The notes: generated by a model from the letters alone, not told the origin. A DNA stretch of 64,000 bases from Prolixibacter denitrificans (GCF_003014495.1 NZ_PYGC01000001.1:559805-623804), one strand, 5' to 3'; shown: positions 53,655-63,588, counted from the stretch's first letter. Numbers and translations: made by a program.

Positions 53655-55538
53655 GTGTCAGACATTATCCAGCTCTTACCCGACTCGGTTGCCAATCAAA
53701 TTGCGGCCGGAGAGGTTATCCAGCGTCCTGCATCGGTTGTTAAGGAATTGGTAGAAAATGCAATTGATGCCGGAGCCAATCAAATAAAAATAAATCTGAA
53801 AGATGCCGGTCGTACCCTTATTCAGGTAACCGACAATGGGAAAGGTATGTCTCCGAGTGATGCCCGGCTTGCCTTCGAGCGTCATGCTACATCCAAAATA
53901 AAAGCGGCGGCCGACCTGTTTTCCATCCGGACGATGGGATTCCGCGGAGAAGCGCTGGCGTCGATTGCCGCTGTTGCTGATGTGGAGTTGCGTACCAAAC
54001 AGGAAGGCGATGAGCTGGGAACGCGGTTGCACATTGTCGGGTCGGAGGTCAAATCGCAGGAACCGGACAATTGTCCCCAAGGTTCCAATTTCTCTATCAA
54101 AAACCTTTTCTTCAACGTGCCGGCCCGCCGGAAGTTTTTGAAGGCCAACAGCACGGAGTTAAAGCATATCATTACAGAGATACAGCGGGTAGCTTTGGCC
54201 AATCCGGAACTGAGTTTCTCGCTTATTCATAACGACTCGGTTATTTACGATTTACCTTCCGAAAATCAGCGCAAGCGAATTGTCAATATTTTCGGCAAAA
54301 ATATCAATCAAAGTCTGGTTCCTGTTCAAACGGACACCACCATTATCCGGGTTTCCGGTTATATTGGGCAGCCCCGGTTTGCCCGGAAAACCATGGGTGA
54401 ACAGTTCTTTTTCGTGAACGGACGATTTATGCGTCATCCCTATTTTCACAAAGCGGTGATGCAGGCGTATGAGAAAATTCTTCCGCCTGAAACGATTCCG
54501 GCCTATTTTCTCTATTTCGAAGTAGAACCAGGCACCATCGATATCAATATTCACCCGACCAAAACGGAAGTGAAATTTGAAGATGAACGCTCGGCCTGGC
54601 ATATCATTCACGCCTGTATTCGGGAGGCTTTAGGAAAATTCAATGTGATGCCGTCCATCGAATTCGACCAGGCAGGTGCCATCGATATTCCCGTTGCACC
54701 GCAACCCGGCGCCGTCGTACCGGAACCGGAAATTCAGGTAAATCCCGCATATAATCCGTTCGAGGAAGAAAAGAAAACGCCGGTCAACCCGTTTCAGCAA
54801 AGTCCCAACTGGACCAAGGACCCAAATCTGAAAAGTTGGGATAAACTGTACCAGGGATTTGAACGCTCCAACGATTTCCCGGAAACGGATGAAGAAATAT
54901 TTTCCGATGAAACGGACGAGGTCATTCAACAACCGTCACAGCAGAACCTGCATGACGAGGCGGAAAACGGGATGCGTAACCACAACTTCCTCCAGGTAAA
55001 AAACAAATACATCATTTCGCCTGTTAAGTCGGGACTGATGGTTATTGACCAGCGAAGAGCCCACGAACGGGTATTGTTTGAGCATTTCATGGCCGTTTTG
55101 GAGAAAAACCTGGGAACCAGTCAGCGTCAGCTTTTCCCGCCAAGGTTAGAACTTCACGCTGCCGATGCCGAGGTGCTCGACAGTATTCTGGATGAATTGA
55201 AAACACTGGGATTTGAAATTCGCAAAGCGGATGAGCAGGCTTTCTTCGTAGAAGGAGTTCCCAGTATGCTCAGTCACCTGGATGCAAGGGAGCTGGTTGA
55301 AAAATTGCTGGAAGATGTAAAGAACCGGCCAGTTGATGTGAAAGAAGAGATTAAAACAAATCTGGCACAATCGTTGGCACGCGCTTCAGCCATCAATTAC
55401 GGCTCGGTATTGAAATACGAGGAAATCGGAGAGTTGTTTGACAGCCTGTTTGCCTGCAAAACGCCGAATTATTCCCCAACGGGAAAGAAGATCATTACCA
55501 TCATTTCGCTTGAAGAATTTGAAAAATTGTTAAAATAG
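53655..55538 (+). CDS. mutL: DNA mismatch repair protein MutL
   Basis: GHKL ATPase coordinating mismatch repair. GTG start at 53655 (SDIIQLLPDSVANQIAAGEV). The ATPase motifs are present: ENAIDAGA, DNGKGM, RHATSKI, GFRGEAL. After a long Pro/acidic linker (about 340-440) comes the C-terminal dimerisation/endonuclease domain. There the metal motif DQHAxxExxxxE reads DQRRAHERVLFE: D465, E471 and E476 are kept but the His is Arg. The CPHGRP zinc motif is replaced by SPTGKK. The endonuclease may therefore be weak or absent. The 627-residue length is normal. Downstream rhomboids follow the usual Bacteroidetes order. Confidence 0.95.
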   Translation: MSDIIQLLPDSVANQIAAGEVIQRPASVVKELVENAIDAGANQIKINLKDAGRTLIQVTDNGKGMSPSDARLAFERHATSKIKAAADLFSIRTMGFRGEALASIAAVADVELRTKQEGDELGTRLHIVGSEVKSQEPDNCPQGSNFSIKNLFFNVPARRKFLKANSTELKHIITEIQRVALANPELSFSLIHNDSVIYDLPSENQRKRIVNIFGKNINQSLVPVQTDTTIIRVSGYIGQPRFARKTMGEQFFFVNGRFMRHPYFHKAVMQAYEKILPPETIPAYFLYFEVEPGTIDINIHPTKTEVKFEDERSAWHIIHACIREALGKFNVMPSIEFDQAGAIDIPVAPQPGAVVPEPEIQVNPAYNPFEEEKKTPVNPFQQSPNWTKDPNLKSWDKLYQGFERSNDFPETDEEIFSDETDEVIQQPSQQNLHDEAENGMRNHNFLQVKNKYIISPVKSGLMVIDQRRAHERVLFEHFMAVLEKNLGTSQRQLFPPRLELHAADAEVLDSILDELKTLGFEIRKADEQAFFVEGVPSMLSHLDARELVEKLLEDVKNRPVDVKEEIKTNLAQSLARASAINYGSVLKYEEIGELFDSLFACKTPNYSPTGKKIITIISLEEFEKLLK

Positions 55539-55598
55539 AATAACAGTTTGCCGCGAAGGAATGGTTATTTTTAATTTTAACATTTCAAAGCATAATTT

Positions 55599-56417
55599 AT
55601 GACACAATTCAGACCGCCTTCATATAACGCAATTCCCCCGGTAGTGAAAAACCTCATCATGCTGAACGTGTTGATGTTGGTTGCCACCTGGGCATTGAAA
55701 AGCTTTGGTATTGATCTGACCCAGAAACTGGCTCTTTATTACCCGGCTTCAACGCATTTCAGGCCCTACCAGTTTGTAACGCATATGTTTATGCATGGTG
55801 GCTTTATGCACCTGTTCTTTAATATGTTCGCCTTATACATGTTCGGTCGGGTGCTGGAAATGGTTTGGGGACCCAAGCGTTTTCTTATTTTTTATTTCAT
55901 CACCGGACTGGGCGCTGCTGCATTCTATACGCTGGTTAACTACATCGAAATTTCATCGCTGAGGGATTCTGTCGCAGCGTTTATCAATACGCCTTCGCCC
56001 GAACTTCTTGCCACATTTGTGAAAGAACATCTGAAACATGCGAGTCCCTGGGTATACGATCTGATCAACAATTGGATGGATAAACCCAATAATCCGGCGT
56101 ATATTCAGCAAGGAACCGAACTGGTACAGCGCGTACTCGAAATGAAAATGAATATACCGGTGGTGGGTGCTTCGGGAGCCATTTTCGGGGTTTTGCTGGC
56201 CTTCGGAATGTTGTTCCCCAACACGCAGCTAATGTTACTATTTCCGCCGATTCCGATTAAAGCCAAGTATTTTGTGATTGGTTATGGCGTAATTGAGTTA
56301 TTTTTAGGTGTACGGAATCCGGGAAGCGATGTGGCACATTTTGCACACTTGGGTGGTATGATTTTTGGTTTTATCCTGATTAAGTTCTGGAACCGGAACT
56401 CCAACAGTTTTTATTGA
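55599..56417 (+). CDS. Rhomboid-family intramembrane serine protease (first of pair)
   Basis: A 272-residue membrane protease. The catalytic dyad is S192 (GASGAIFG) and H250 (FAHLGG). The N-terminal WR-like loop segment MFMHGGFMHLFFNMFALYMFG is conserved. Between the fourth and catalytic helices lies an insertion of about 70 mostly polar residues (118-187), which probably forms a cytoplasmic or periplasmic loop. Substrate unknown. It precedes a second rhomboid by 6 nt, an arrangement conserved after mutL in this phylum. Confidence 0.92.
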   Translation: MTQFRPPSYNAIPPVVKNLIMLNVLMLVATWALKSFGIDLTQKLALYYPASTHFRPYQFVTHMFMHGGFMHLFFNMFALYMFGRVLEMVWGPKRFLIFYFITGLGAAAFYTLVNYIEISSLRDSVAAFINTPSPELLATFVKEHLKHASPWVYDLINNWMDKPNNPAYIQQGTELVQRVLEMKMNIPVVGASGAIFGVLLAFGMLFPNTQLMLLFPPIPIKAKYFVIGYGVIELFLGVRNPGSDVAHFAHLGGMIFGFILIKFWNRNSNSFY

Positions 56418-56423
56418 TTTGAG

Positions 56424-57302
56424 ATGGGAATTTTAGAGGAAATAAAATTATCGTTTAAGAATGGCTCATATCTGACGCGGTTGATTTACCTGAACATTGG
56501 TGTTTGGGTCATCATTCGGCTAATTTATGTGATCCTTTTTCTTTCCGGAGCACAAGATACGCCGGTGTTGAGTTGGCTTTCACTGCCATCTTCATTCGAC
56601 GTCTTTTTGACCCGTCCGTGGACGATTATTACCTATATGTTCCTCCATTTCCAGTTTTTTCATATTCTGTTTAATATTCTCTGGCTCTACTGGTTCGGAC
56701 GTATTTTTCTTGAGTACCACGATCAGCGAAAACTGCTTAGCCTCTATTTGATTGGTGGTGTTGCCGGCGGTTTGGTATATATGCTCGCTTACAATTTCCT
56801 TCCCCCTTTCCAGGGAAAACCGTCTGAATTACTGGGCGCATCGGCAGCCGTTATTGCTATCGTGATAGCCATCTCGGTGTATGTGCCCAATCATGTTATT
56901 CACTTGATGTTTATCGGGCCGGTAAAAATCAAATGGATTGCTGTCGTTTCCATCATCATGTACATTATCGGATTGGGCGGTAACAACGCCGGCGGCGATT
57001 TTGCCCACCTCGGCGGAGCACTGTGGGGCTGGCTTTATATGTCGCAACTGGTGAAAGGCCGTAATGTTTCCCGCGGATTCGAGCGGGTTTTGGATCGTTT
57101 CTTCACCTGGTTCAAACCACGAAAAAAGCTGCGGGTAGAACATCGCGGCGAAGCCGTCAATATCGACTACGATTACAACCACAAGAAGAAAGAGCAACAG
57201 GAGTACATCAACCAAATACTGGAAAAGATTGGCAAATCGGGATACGACAGTCTGACCAAAGAAGAAAAGGAAACACTGTTCCGAATGGGAAATAAAAAAT
57301 AA
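56424..57302 (+). CDS. Rhomboid-family protease with C-terminal DUF6576-like tail (second of pair)
   Basis: A 292-residue rhomboid with S140 in GASAAVIAI (GASA rather than the usual GASG) and H195 in DFAHLGGALWG. The tail after the last TM (from about 225) is basic, then ends in a helical segment (YINQILEKIGKSGYDSLTKEEKETLF) seen in Bacteroidetes rhomboids. It is 6 nt after the first rhomboid and 12 nt before the next gene, all one operon. Substrate unknown. Confidence 0.9.
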   Translation: MGILEEIKLSFKNGSYLTRLIYLNIGVWVIIRLIYVILFLSGAQDTPVLSWLSLPSSFDVFLTRPWTIITYMFLHFQFFHILFNILWLYWFGRIFLEYHDQRKLLSLYLIGGVAGGLVYMLAYNFLPPFQGKPSELLGASAAVIAIVIAISVYVPNHVIHLMFIGPVKIKWIAVVSIIMYIIGLGGNNAGGDFAHLGGALWGWLYMSQLVKGRNVSRGFERVLDRFFTWFKPRKKLRVEHRGEAVNIDYDYNHKKKEQQEYINQILEKIGKSGYDSLTKEEKETLFRMGNKK

Positions 57303-57314
57303 CCAAAAGCTACC

Positions 57315-58400
57315 TTGAAGAGCTTTATCCTCAAAATAGCATTCTTTGTCAACATCTTTTTTGCCCTGGCATTAGGCATATCTTATCTATCGGTGCATAT
57401 ACCACCTGACAGATTCTGGTATCCAGCTTTCCTGGGAATGGCTTATCCGTACCTGCTCCTTGCCAACATCATTTTCATTTTTTTCTGGCTTTGGTTCAAA
57501 CCACGCCGCATCTGGCTTTCCCTTCTTGTCTTCATTCTCGGAATCAACCATTTCAACGATTATTACCAGCTTCTTCCTACAAAGGATTTTAAAGGGAACG
57601 GTTATAAGATACTCAGCTACAATGTTCATCACTTCACTTACGACCTGAATAAAAAGAAGAGTAACTCACCTGAATTGCTGGAGTTTTTAAAAAAAGAAGC
57701 ACCGGATATTATTTGTTTACAGGAAACCCGCCTGCTGAAAAAAGGGAAATTAAGTCCTTCCTCTATCCGCGATCTTATTCCGTCCATTCATTATTACCAG
57801 TTGGCGCATACCACCACGTATGCCGGACCGCTGACCTTTTCACGCTACCCGATTGCCAACCTGGGAGAAATCCGTTTCAAGAAATCGTATAATATGGTGC
57901 TTTTCTCGGATATTGTCCTACCGGGAAATGACACGGTACGAGTGTATAATTGCCACTTGCAATCCAACCGTATTCTTCCGAATGAATATGGAGTCGTAGA
58001 TTCGTTGACCACGGGGAACGATCCAAAACTGCAAGAAACACGGCTGGTGTTAGCAAAACTAAAGAGAGCATTTGTTATCCGGGCTAACCAGGCACGGATT
58101 TTATCAGCTCACATTGCAAAATCTCCTTACCCGGTTATTGTTTGCGGGGATTTTAACGATACGCCTGTGTCTTACGCTTACCGAAAAGTGAGAGGCGACT
58201 TAAAAGATGCTTTTGTCGAGTCGGGATTTGGAACCGGGAATTCATATAACGGTCAACTACCTTCGTTCCGGATTGATTACATTCTTCACAGCAGCCTGTT
58301 TGAAGCGCATAACTTTAAACGCATAAAAGTCGGATATTCCGATCACTATCCCGTAACTACCACTTTGACGATCCGGGATAATAATTCTGAATCAGAATAG
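57315..58400 (+). CDS. Endonuclease/exonuclease/phosphatase-family membrane protein
   Basis: A 361-residue protein starting at TTG 57315. Three N-terminal TM helices (residues about 5-100) are followed by an exposed EEP domain with SYNVHHF, the catalytic Glu in CLQETRLL, and the Asp/Asn pair in VCGDFNDTP, with the final His in VGYSDHYPV. The fold includes DNase I-like nucleases and phosphodiesterases acting on lipids or phosphatases; the substrate cannot be told from sequence. Last gene of the mutL operon; it overlaps the convergent DUF58 gene by 9 nt. Confidence 0.88.
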   Translation: MKSFILKIAFFVNIFFALALGISYLSVHIPPDRFWYPAFLGMAYPYLLLANIIFIFFWLWFKPRRIWLSLLVFILGINHFNDYYQLLPTKDFKGNGYKILSYNVHHFTYDLNKKKSNSPELLEFLKKEAPDIICLQETRLLKKGKLSPSSIRDLIPSIHYYQLAHTTTYAGPLTFSRYPIANLGEIRFKKSYNMVLFSDIVLPGNDTVRVYNCHLQSNRILPNEYGVVDSLTTGNDPKLQETRLVLAKLKRAFVIRANQARILSAHIAKSPYPVIVCGDFNDTPVSYAYRKVRGDLKDAFVESGFGTGNSYNGQLPSFRIDYILHSSLFEAHNFKRIKVGYSDHYPVTTTLTIRDNNSESE

Positions 58401-59324
58401 CTTTTTTCGCTTGACCAGGTACGACCACAAAACATCGTGAAAGTCTTCGCGAATATCCGCCTCAACTAAATCGATATTAAATTGTCCGCACCTTAGTTTT
58501 AGCTCGGTGAAAGTTTTCTCCTGCTCTTCCTGGTACATTTTCCGGTACTCAGCCGGATTCATGTGAATACGCTCACCCGTTTCAATGTCAATAAAGCGAT
58601 GAGGACGATTGCTATACCCCAACTCTTTCTCCAGCTGGTGATCGGTCACATGAAAAAGAATGACCTCGTGCTTGTTGTAGCGCAAATGCTGCAACGCCTG
58701 AAAAAGCTCATCGGGTGCAGAACCCGAAATCATATCACTGAAAATAACGACCAGCGAACGTTTGGGCATGCTCTCAGCCAACCGGTGCAACACATCGGCC
58801 GCCTGTGTTCCACGATTTATTTCCGGGGAACCGGTATGGATTAACTCCGCCAGCTTACCGTAAATCATATCGGAATGGACGGATGATAAACGGGCTTCGC
58901 TGTGAAAGTGCAAATCTTCGTCGAACATCGACAAGCCCACTGCGTCGCGCTGTCTTCGCATGAGGTAAGTCAGGGCCGCCGCACTGTACACCGAAAAAGC
59001 CAACTTGCTTTTCAGTACTTCTCTTCCTCTTCTCCGGTAGGGAAACAACATCGACGAACTGGTATCGACCACCAACTGGCAACGCAGGTTCGTCTCTTCT
59101 TCGTATTGCTTAACGAATAAACGCTCCGTCCGCGCATATAACTTCCAATCGATGTGTTTGGTCGATTCGCCCGTATTGTATAACCGGTGCTCGGCAAACT
59201 CTACCGAGAAACCATGAAACGGACTCCGGTGCAAACCGGTAATGAATCCCTCCACAACTTCGCGGGCAATCAGTTCCAGATTATCGAACTGCTGAAAGGC
59301 TTCTATGTCGAACAGATTTTTCAA
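58392..59324 (-). CDS. DUF58 / vWA-like protein
   Basis: A 310-residue protein of the DUF58 family, often partnered with MoxR ATPases (none here). Signatures are RSPFHGFSVEFAEHRLYN, STKHIDWKLYARTERLFVKQYEEE and the vWA MIDAS motif DTSSSM. I propose TTG 59324 (LKNLFDIEAFQQF). An in-frame ATG at 59348 is inside the trxA terminator stem and is preceded by no usable leader. The protein is otherwise intact. It may help assemble or regulate an envelope complex; role unproven. The 3' end overlaps the convergent EEP gene by 9 nt. Confidence 0.85.
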   Translation of the reverse strand: MKNLFDIEAFQQFDNLELIAREVVEGFITGLHRSPFHGFSVEFAEHRLYNTGESTKHIDWKLYARTERLFVKQYEEETNLRCQLVVDTSSSMLFPYRRRGREVLKSKLAFSVYSAAALTYLMRRQRDAVGLSMFDEDLHFHSEARLSSVHSDMIYGKLAELIHTGSPEINRGTQAADVLHRLAESMPKRSLVVIFSDMISGSAPDELFQALQHLRYNKHEVILFHVTDHQLEKELGYSNRPHRFIDIETGERIHMNPAEYRKMYQEEQEKTFTELKLRCGQFNIDLVEADIREDFHDVLWSYLVKRKKLF

Positions 59325-59331
59325 CGGAAGT

Positions 59332-59368
59332 GCAATAAAAAAAGGCATAAGAGAAAATCTTATGCCTT
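59332..59368 (-). terminator. Terminator of trxA, overlapping a possible DUF58 start
   Basis: AAGGCATAAG (59342-59351) pairs with CTTATGCCTT (59359-59368), with a 7-nt loop and a T-run on the minus strand. It contains the ATG at 59348 in its stem. It lies 22 nt after the trxA stop. Confidence 0.85.
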
Positions 59369-59389
59369 GTAAGTATACTCAATATTTTC

Positions 59390-59707
59390 TTACAAGAGAG
59401 CATCTAATTTCGAAGAAAGAATCGTTTTCGGTACTGCTCCAACCTGTTTGTCTGCAACATCACCACCTTTAAAGAAAAGGATGGTAGGAATATTGCGAAT
59501 GCCAAATTTAGCCGCCGTTCCAGGATTGCTATCCACATCCATTTTGGTAACTACCACTTTCCCTTCATAATCATGGGCCAGCTCTTCCACCAGTGGACCA
59601 ACCATACGGCACGGGCCACACCATTCAGCCCAGAAATCGACTAATACAGGTTTGTCTGATTGCAATACAATCTCCTCGAAATTAGCATCAGTAACTTCAA
59701 TTGCCAT
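59390..59707 (-). CDS. trxA: Thioredoxin
   Basis: Cytoplasmic disulfide reductase. The active site WCGPC in DFWAEWCGPCRMVGPL is intact, and the cis-Pro loop IRNIPTILFF is present. I start at ATG 59707 (MAIEVTDANFEEIV), giving 105 residues, the usual thioredoxin size. The frame extends to 59752, but its promoter (59750-59781) lies there. Transcribed on its own from within the end of dnaE and closed by a terminator. Confidence 0.96.
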   Translation of the reverse strand: MAIEVTDANFEEIVLQSDKPVLVDFWAEWCGPCRMVGPLVEELAHDYEGKVVVTKMDVDSNPGTAAKFGIRNIPTILFFKGGDVADKQVGAVPKTILSSKLDALL

Positions 59708-59749
59708 GTCAATATTTTTTATAGTTATTAGAATTTTCTTTGGAAAGCC

Positions 59750-59781
59750 CAAAGTTACAAATTAATTAATTGTAAACGCAA
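59750..59781 (-). promoter_or_regulatory. Promoter of trxA
   Basis: On the minus strand: TTG (59781-59779), 21-nt spacer, TAACTTTG (59757-59750). It overlaps the last codons of dnaE, which ends at 59762. Confidence 0.75.
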
Positions 59782-62700
59782 TATCCGGATTATTTTGAAA
59801 ATACTCCACCAACTCATCAGTCAGTTCGATGCGTTTGTTCCGGGAAAACATCTGAACCCGAAGATTGTTCTTGGCATCAAAAACGGCAAACTTCAACAGA
59901 GTGCTGCCGTTATTTCCATTCAAACGCTCACCCAAATCCTTAAGGAATTCATTGGTTACCGTTTCGACGGGAATTTCGAGCATGACACTTTTTACCTGAC
60001 CACGCAATTCACTCAGCAAATCAATTTTATTTACCTTGAATTCCCAGTCGTTGCTATCGCGCCACCTTGGCTGAACCTTCCCTTTCACCAACAGGAACAA
60101 TCCCTGCCGGCAGTATTTCCCGAAATTGACGTAATCGTTGCCGAAGAAATATATCTTATGCGACTCGCTGTAATCCGTCAGCGTTAGTGTTGAGAACGGC
60201 TTTCCGTTTTTCGAAATACCTTCATGCGCTTCGGTCACCATTCCGGCAAACGTTATATCGCGGTTGCGGAAAGCGTCGATGTTCTCTTTTAACTGGGCCA
60301 GGTTGACACCTTTCGTACAGAAACTTTCGATCTCCAGTTTATAATCGTCGAGCGGATGGGCCGAGAGATAAATTCCGATTAAGTTTTTCTCCTTGTCAAG
60401 CAAAACAATCCGCGGCCATTCAGGAACATTCGGAATGTCCGGCTTTTTGACCTCAACAGCGTTTGCGCCGCCGAATAACGAAGCCATCGCGTTCTGTTTT
60501 TCACTTTGCATGCGCCCACCATAGCGAACAAGCGACTCGATAAATGAAACGCCCTCGTTGTTTTCGGCAAAAAACTGGGCCCGCTTCATGTCACCGAAAC
60601 TATCAAAAGCACCGGCCATCGCCAACGACTCAATGTTCTTCTTATTGACCGTTTGCAAGTTAACACGTTCCACGAAATCGAAAAGATCTTTGAACTCTCC
60701 GTTTTCTTCGCGTTCGCGGATAATTTCATCCACGGCAGCATTTCCTACGCCTTTTATAGCAGCCATTCCGAAACGCAGGTCACCTTTCTTATTCACGAAG
60801 AATTTGGCCCGTGACTCGTTCACATCGGGTCCGAGAACCGGCAGCCCCATGTGGTTCGACTCGTCCATGAAAATGGAAATCTTGTCGGAATTGGAAAGGT
60901 TCCGACTCAACACTGCGGCCATAAACTCAGCCGGGTAATGTGCTTTGAGATAACCCGTTTGGTAAGCAATATAAGCGTAGCAAACCGAGTGCGATTTATT
61001 AAAAGCGTAAGACGCAAAAGCTTCCCAGTCCTTCCAGATTTTATCAATCAACTTTTCCGGCTTCTGCCCTACTTCTTTGCATCCCTCAACAAACTTTTCG
61101 TTGCTCAAACAGCCATCATGGAACTTCACCTTCAGTTTCGCCATCAGGTCGAACTTCTTCTTACCCATGGCTTTCCGCAAGGTATCGGATTCTCCCCGGG
61201 TAAACTGTCCCAACGCTCGCGATTGCAACATCACCTGCTCCTGGAAGACCGTAATTCCGTACGTGTCGTTCAGGAAGGGTTCCATCATCGGATGATCGTA
61301 TACAATTTCTTCATAACCGTGTTTCCGGTTAACGAAATTGGGAATGTATTCCATTGGTCCCGGACGGTACAGGGCATTCATTGCCACCAGGTCTTCAAAC
61401 CGGTTGGGCTTCAGTTTGCGCAACCATTTTTTCATTCCCGGCGACTCGAACTGGAAGATAGCTGTTGTATCACCCCGACCGAACAATTCAAAAGTTTCCT
61501 GGTCATCCGGCGGCAGCGCGTCGATATCGATATCAATTCCTCGCGAAAGCTTGATGTTGTCGAGACACTCTTTTATAATCGACAATGTTTTCAGCCCGAG
61601 GAAGTCCATCTTCAGCAAACCGATATCTTCCACGAACCGTCCGTCATACTGGGTGGTCAGCAACTCCTCTTCCTTGGTGGGCATTACCGGAAGGTGTTCA
61701 TCCAACGGATTTTTCCCGATAAGGACACCACAGGCGTGTACCCCCGTTTGCCGGACCGAACCTTCCAGCGTTTCAGCCAACCGGAGTGTTTTGGCAACCA
61801 ACAAGTTTTCTGATTGCTTTTCCATCTCCAGCTGCGGATTTTCCTTGTAGGCCTTCTGCAATGTCATTTTCGGCGCTTCAGGCACCATCTTCGCTAACCG
61901 ATCGGCTTCGGGCAACGGTAACTTCAACACTCGGGCCACATCCCGCAAGGCCAGCTTGGCAGCCATGGTTCCGAATGTACAGATGTGCGCCACCTTATCG
62001 TGACCATATTTATCTGTTACCCAATCCAAAACGAGCTGACGTCCGTCATCATCGAAGTCGATATCGATATCGGGCATCGATACACGGTCAGGATTCAGGA
62101 AACGCTCGAACAGCAAATCGTACTTAATCGGGTCGACATTGGTAATTCCGGTGCAGTAAGCAACGGCAGAACCCGCTGCCGAACCACGTCCCGGGCCAAC
62201 AATCACGCCCATTTCGCGGGCAGCGTTGATGAAGTCCTGAACAATCAGGAAGTATCCGGGGAAACCCATGGTTTTAATGGTCTCCAGCTCGAAGTCGATA
62301 CGTTCCTTATTATCGCCGGAGAACGCTTCGCCATAACGCCATTCGGCTCCTTTGTAAACGAGGTGCTTGAGATAATCGGCTTCGAACTTCACTCGTATTA
62401 CTTTGTCGTAGCCTCCCATCCGGTCATACGCTTCGCCAAATTCTTCTTTCAGTTCATCTTCACTGAACTTGTTCCTGAACTCTTCGAGCGTACCGAATGA
62501 TTCAGGTATGGGGAATTCCGGCATAATCGGACTGGAGTCAAGCTCGAAAAATTCAACCTTATCGACAATTTCCTGCGTGTTAGCTAAGGCTTCCGGAACA
62601 TCGGAAAACAATTCGTTCATCTCAGCAGTGGTCTTAAACCACTCTTGTCGGGTGTAACGCATCCGGTTCGGATCATCAATGTCTTTTCCGGTATTCAGGC

Positions 62701-63394
62701 AAATCAACAAGTCGTGTGCTTCGGCATCTTCCTCGTTCGTAAAGTGCACATCATTGGCAGCGATGATTTTTACATTGTACTTTTTCGCCAACCCCACCAG
62801 CACTTCATTCACCATTACCTGCTTGTCGTACACATCCATTTTCATCCTTGGATCGTCGGTACGATGCCGCTGAAGCTCCAGGTAATAGTCATCGCCGAAT
62901 ACACTTTTGTACCACTCGATGGCTTTTTCGGCTCCGGGAATATCACCACGCATAACCAGCTGTGGTATCTCTCCACCCAAACAAGCCGAAGAAACAATAA
63001 TCCCTTCGTGGTACTTTTCCAGCATCGTCTTGTCGATACGTGGCTTATAGTACATTCCCCGTGTATTAGCTATCGATACCAGCTTCAGCAGGTTTCGGTA
63101 GCCTTTCTCATTCTTGGCTAACAAGATCAGGTGGTTTCCCGAGCGGTCCACCTTATCCGATTTGTCATCCAGGCTTCGGGCTGCTACATAGGTCTCACAA
63201 CCTAAAATCGGCTTCATCCCATTTGCTTTACACGTGGCATGAAATTCTTTCATTCCGAACATCGAACCATGGTCAGTCAGCGCGACTGCCTTCATACCAT
63301 CGTTCTTTGCTTTTGTAACTAAATCGGGAACACTCGCAGCTCCATCCAATATGGAATACTGACTGTGGACGTGCAAATGGGTAAATGGGATCAT
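59762..63394 (-). CDS. dnaE: DNA polymerase III alpha subunit
   Basis: Replicative polymerase, 1210 residues. The N-terminal PHP domain keeps its metal-site motifs (HLHVHSQYSILDG, ALTDHGSMFG). The polymerase core has PDIDIDFDDDGR (catalytic Asp pair near residue 440), GRGSAAGSAVAYCTGI, and the palm/fingers segments FQEQVMLQSRALG and KKWLRKL. A helix-hairpin-helix and an OB-fold near the C-terminus (ITFAGMVTEAHEGISKNG) complete it. The retained PHP residues suggest a DnaE1-type enzyme, although this is inference. It ends in the promoter of trxA; the upstream gap holds only a terminator. Confidence 0.97.
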   Translation of the reverse strand: MIPFTHLHVHSQYSILDGAASVPDLVTKAKNDGMKAVALTDHGSMFGMKEFHATCKANGMKPILGCETYVAARSLDDKSDKVDRSGNHLILLAKNEKGYRNLLKLVSIANTRGMYYKPRIDKTMLEKYHEGIIVSSACLGGEIPQLVMRGDIPGAEKAIEWYKSVFGDDYYLELQRHRTDDPRMKMDVYDKQVMVNEVLVGLAKKYNVKIIAANDVHFTNEEDAEAHDLLICLNTGKDIDDPNRMRYTRQEWFKTTAEMNELFSDVPEALANTQEIVDKVEFFELDSSPIMPEFPIPESFGTLEEFRNKFSEDELKEEFGEAYDRMGGYDKVIRVKFEADYLKHLVYKGAEWRYGEAFSGDNKERIDFELETIKTMGFPGYFLIVQDFINAAREMGVIVGPGRGSAAGSAVAYCTGITNVDPIKYDLLFERFLNPDRVSMPDIDIDFDDDGRQLVLDWVTDKYGHDKVAHICTFGTMAAKLALRDVARVLKLPLPEADRLAKMVPEAPKMTLQKAYKENPQLEMEKQSENLLVAKTLRLAETLEGSVRQTGVHACGVLIGKNPLDEHLPVMPTKEEELLTTQYDGRFVEDIGLLKMDFLGLKTLSIIKECLDNIKLSRGIDIDIDALPPDDQETFELFGRGDTTAIFQFESPGMKKWLRKLKPNRFEDLVAMNALYRPGPMEYIPNFVNRKHGYEEIVYDHPMMEPFLNDTYGITVFQEQVMLQSRALGQFTRGESDTLRKAMGKKKFDLMAKLKVKFHDGCLSNEKFVEGCKEVGQKPEKLIDKIWKDWEAFASYAFNKSHSVCYAYIAYQTGYLKAHYPAEFMAAVLSRNLSNSDKISIFMDESNHMGLPVLGPDVNESRAKFFVNKKGDLRFGMAAIKGVGNAAVDEIIREREENGEFKDLFDFVERVNLQTVNKKNIESLAMAGAFDSFGDMKRAQFFAENNEGVSFIESLVRYGGRMQSEKQNAMASLFGGANAVEVKKPDIPNVPEWPRIVLLDKEKNLIGIYLSAHPLDDYKLEIESFCTKGVNLAQLKENIDAFRNRDITFAGMVTEAHEGISKNGKPFSTLTLTDYSESHKIYFFGNDYVNFGKYCRQGLFLLVKGKVQPRWRDSNDWEFKVNKIDLLSELRGQVKSVMLEIPVETVTNEFLKDLGERLNGNNGSTLLKFAVFDAKNNLRVQMFSRNKRIELTDELVEYFQNNPDIAFTIN

Positions 63395-63588
63395 ACGGTA
63401 ATTTTTATTATTCCTCTGCTCAATACGTTCTCCTTCCGGAAGAGGTTTCCGGCTTCTTGTTTTTTCACGACTAAAGATAGAAAATTGCTACCCGCCGATG
63501 AATTTTACTTTTCAACACCTTGTCAAAAACATGGTTTAACCGGGCCGCAAAATTATATCAACAATTCTACTTTGGAAAAAGCAACGCA

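Noticed and set aside
60851-61813. 320-codon + frame opposite dnaE
   Set aside because: Antisense to a highly conserved gene with strongly constrained codons; no domain or promoter, so a shadow frame.
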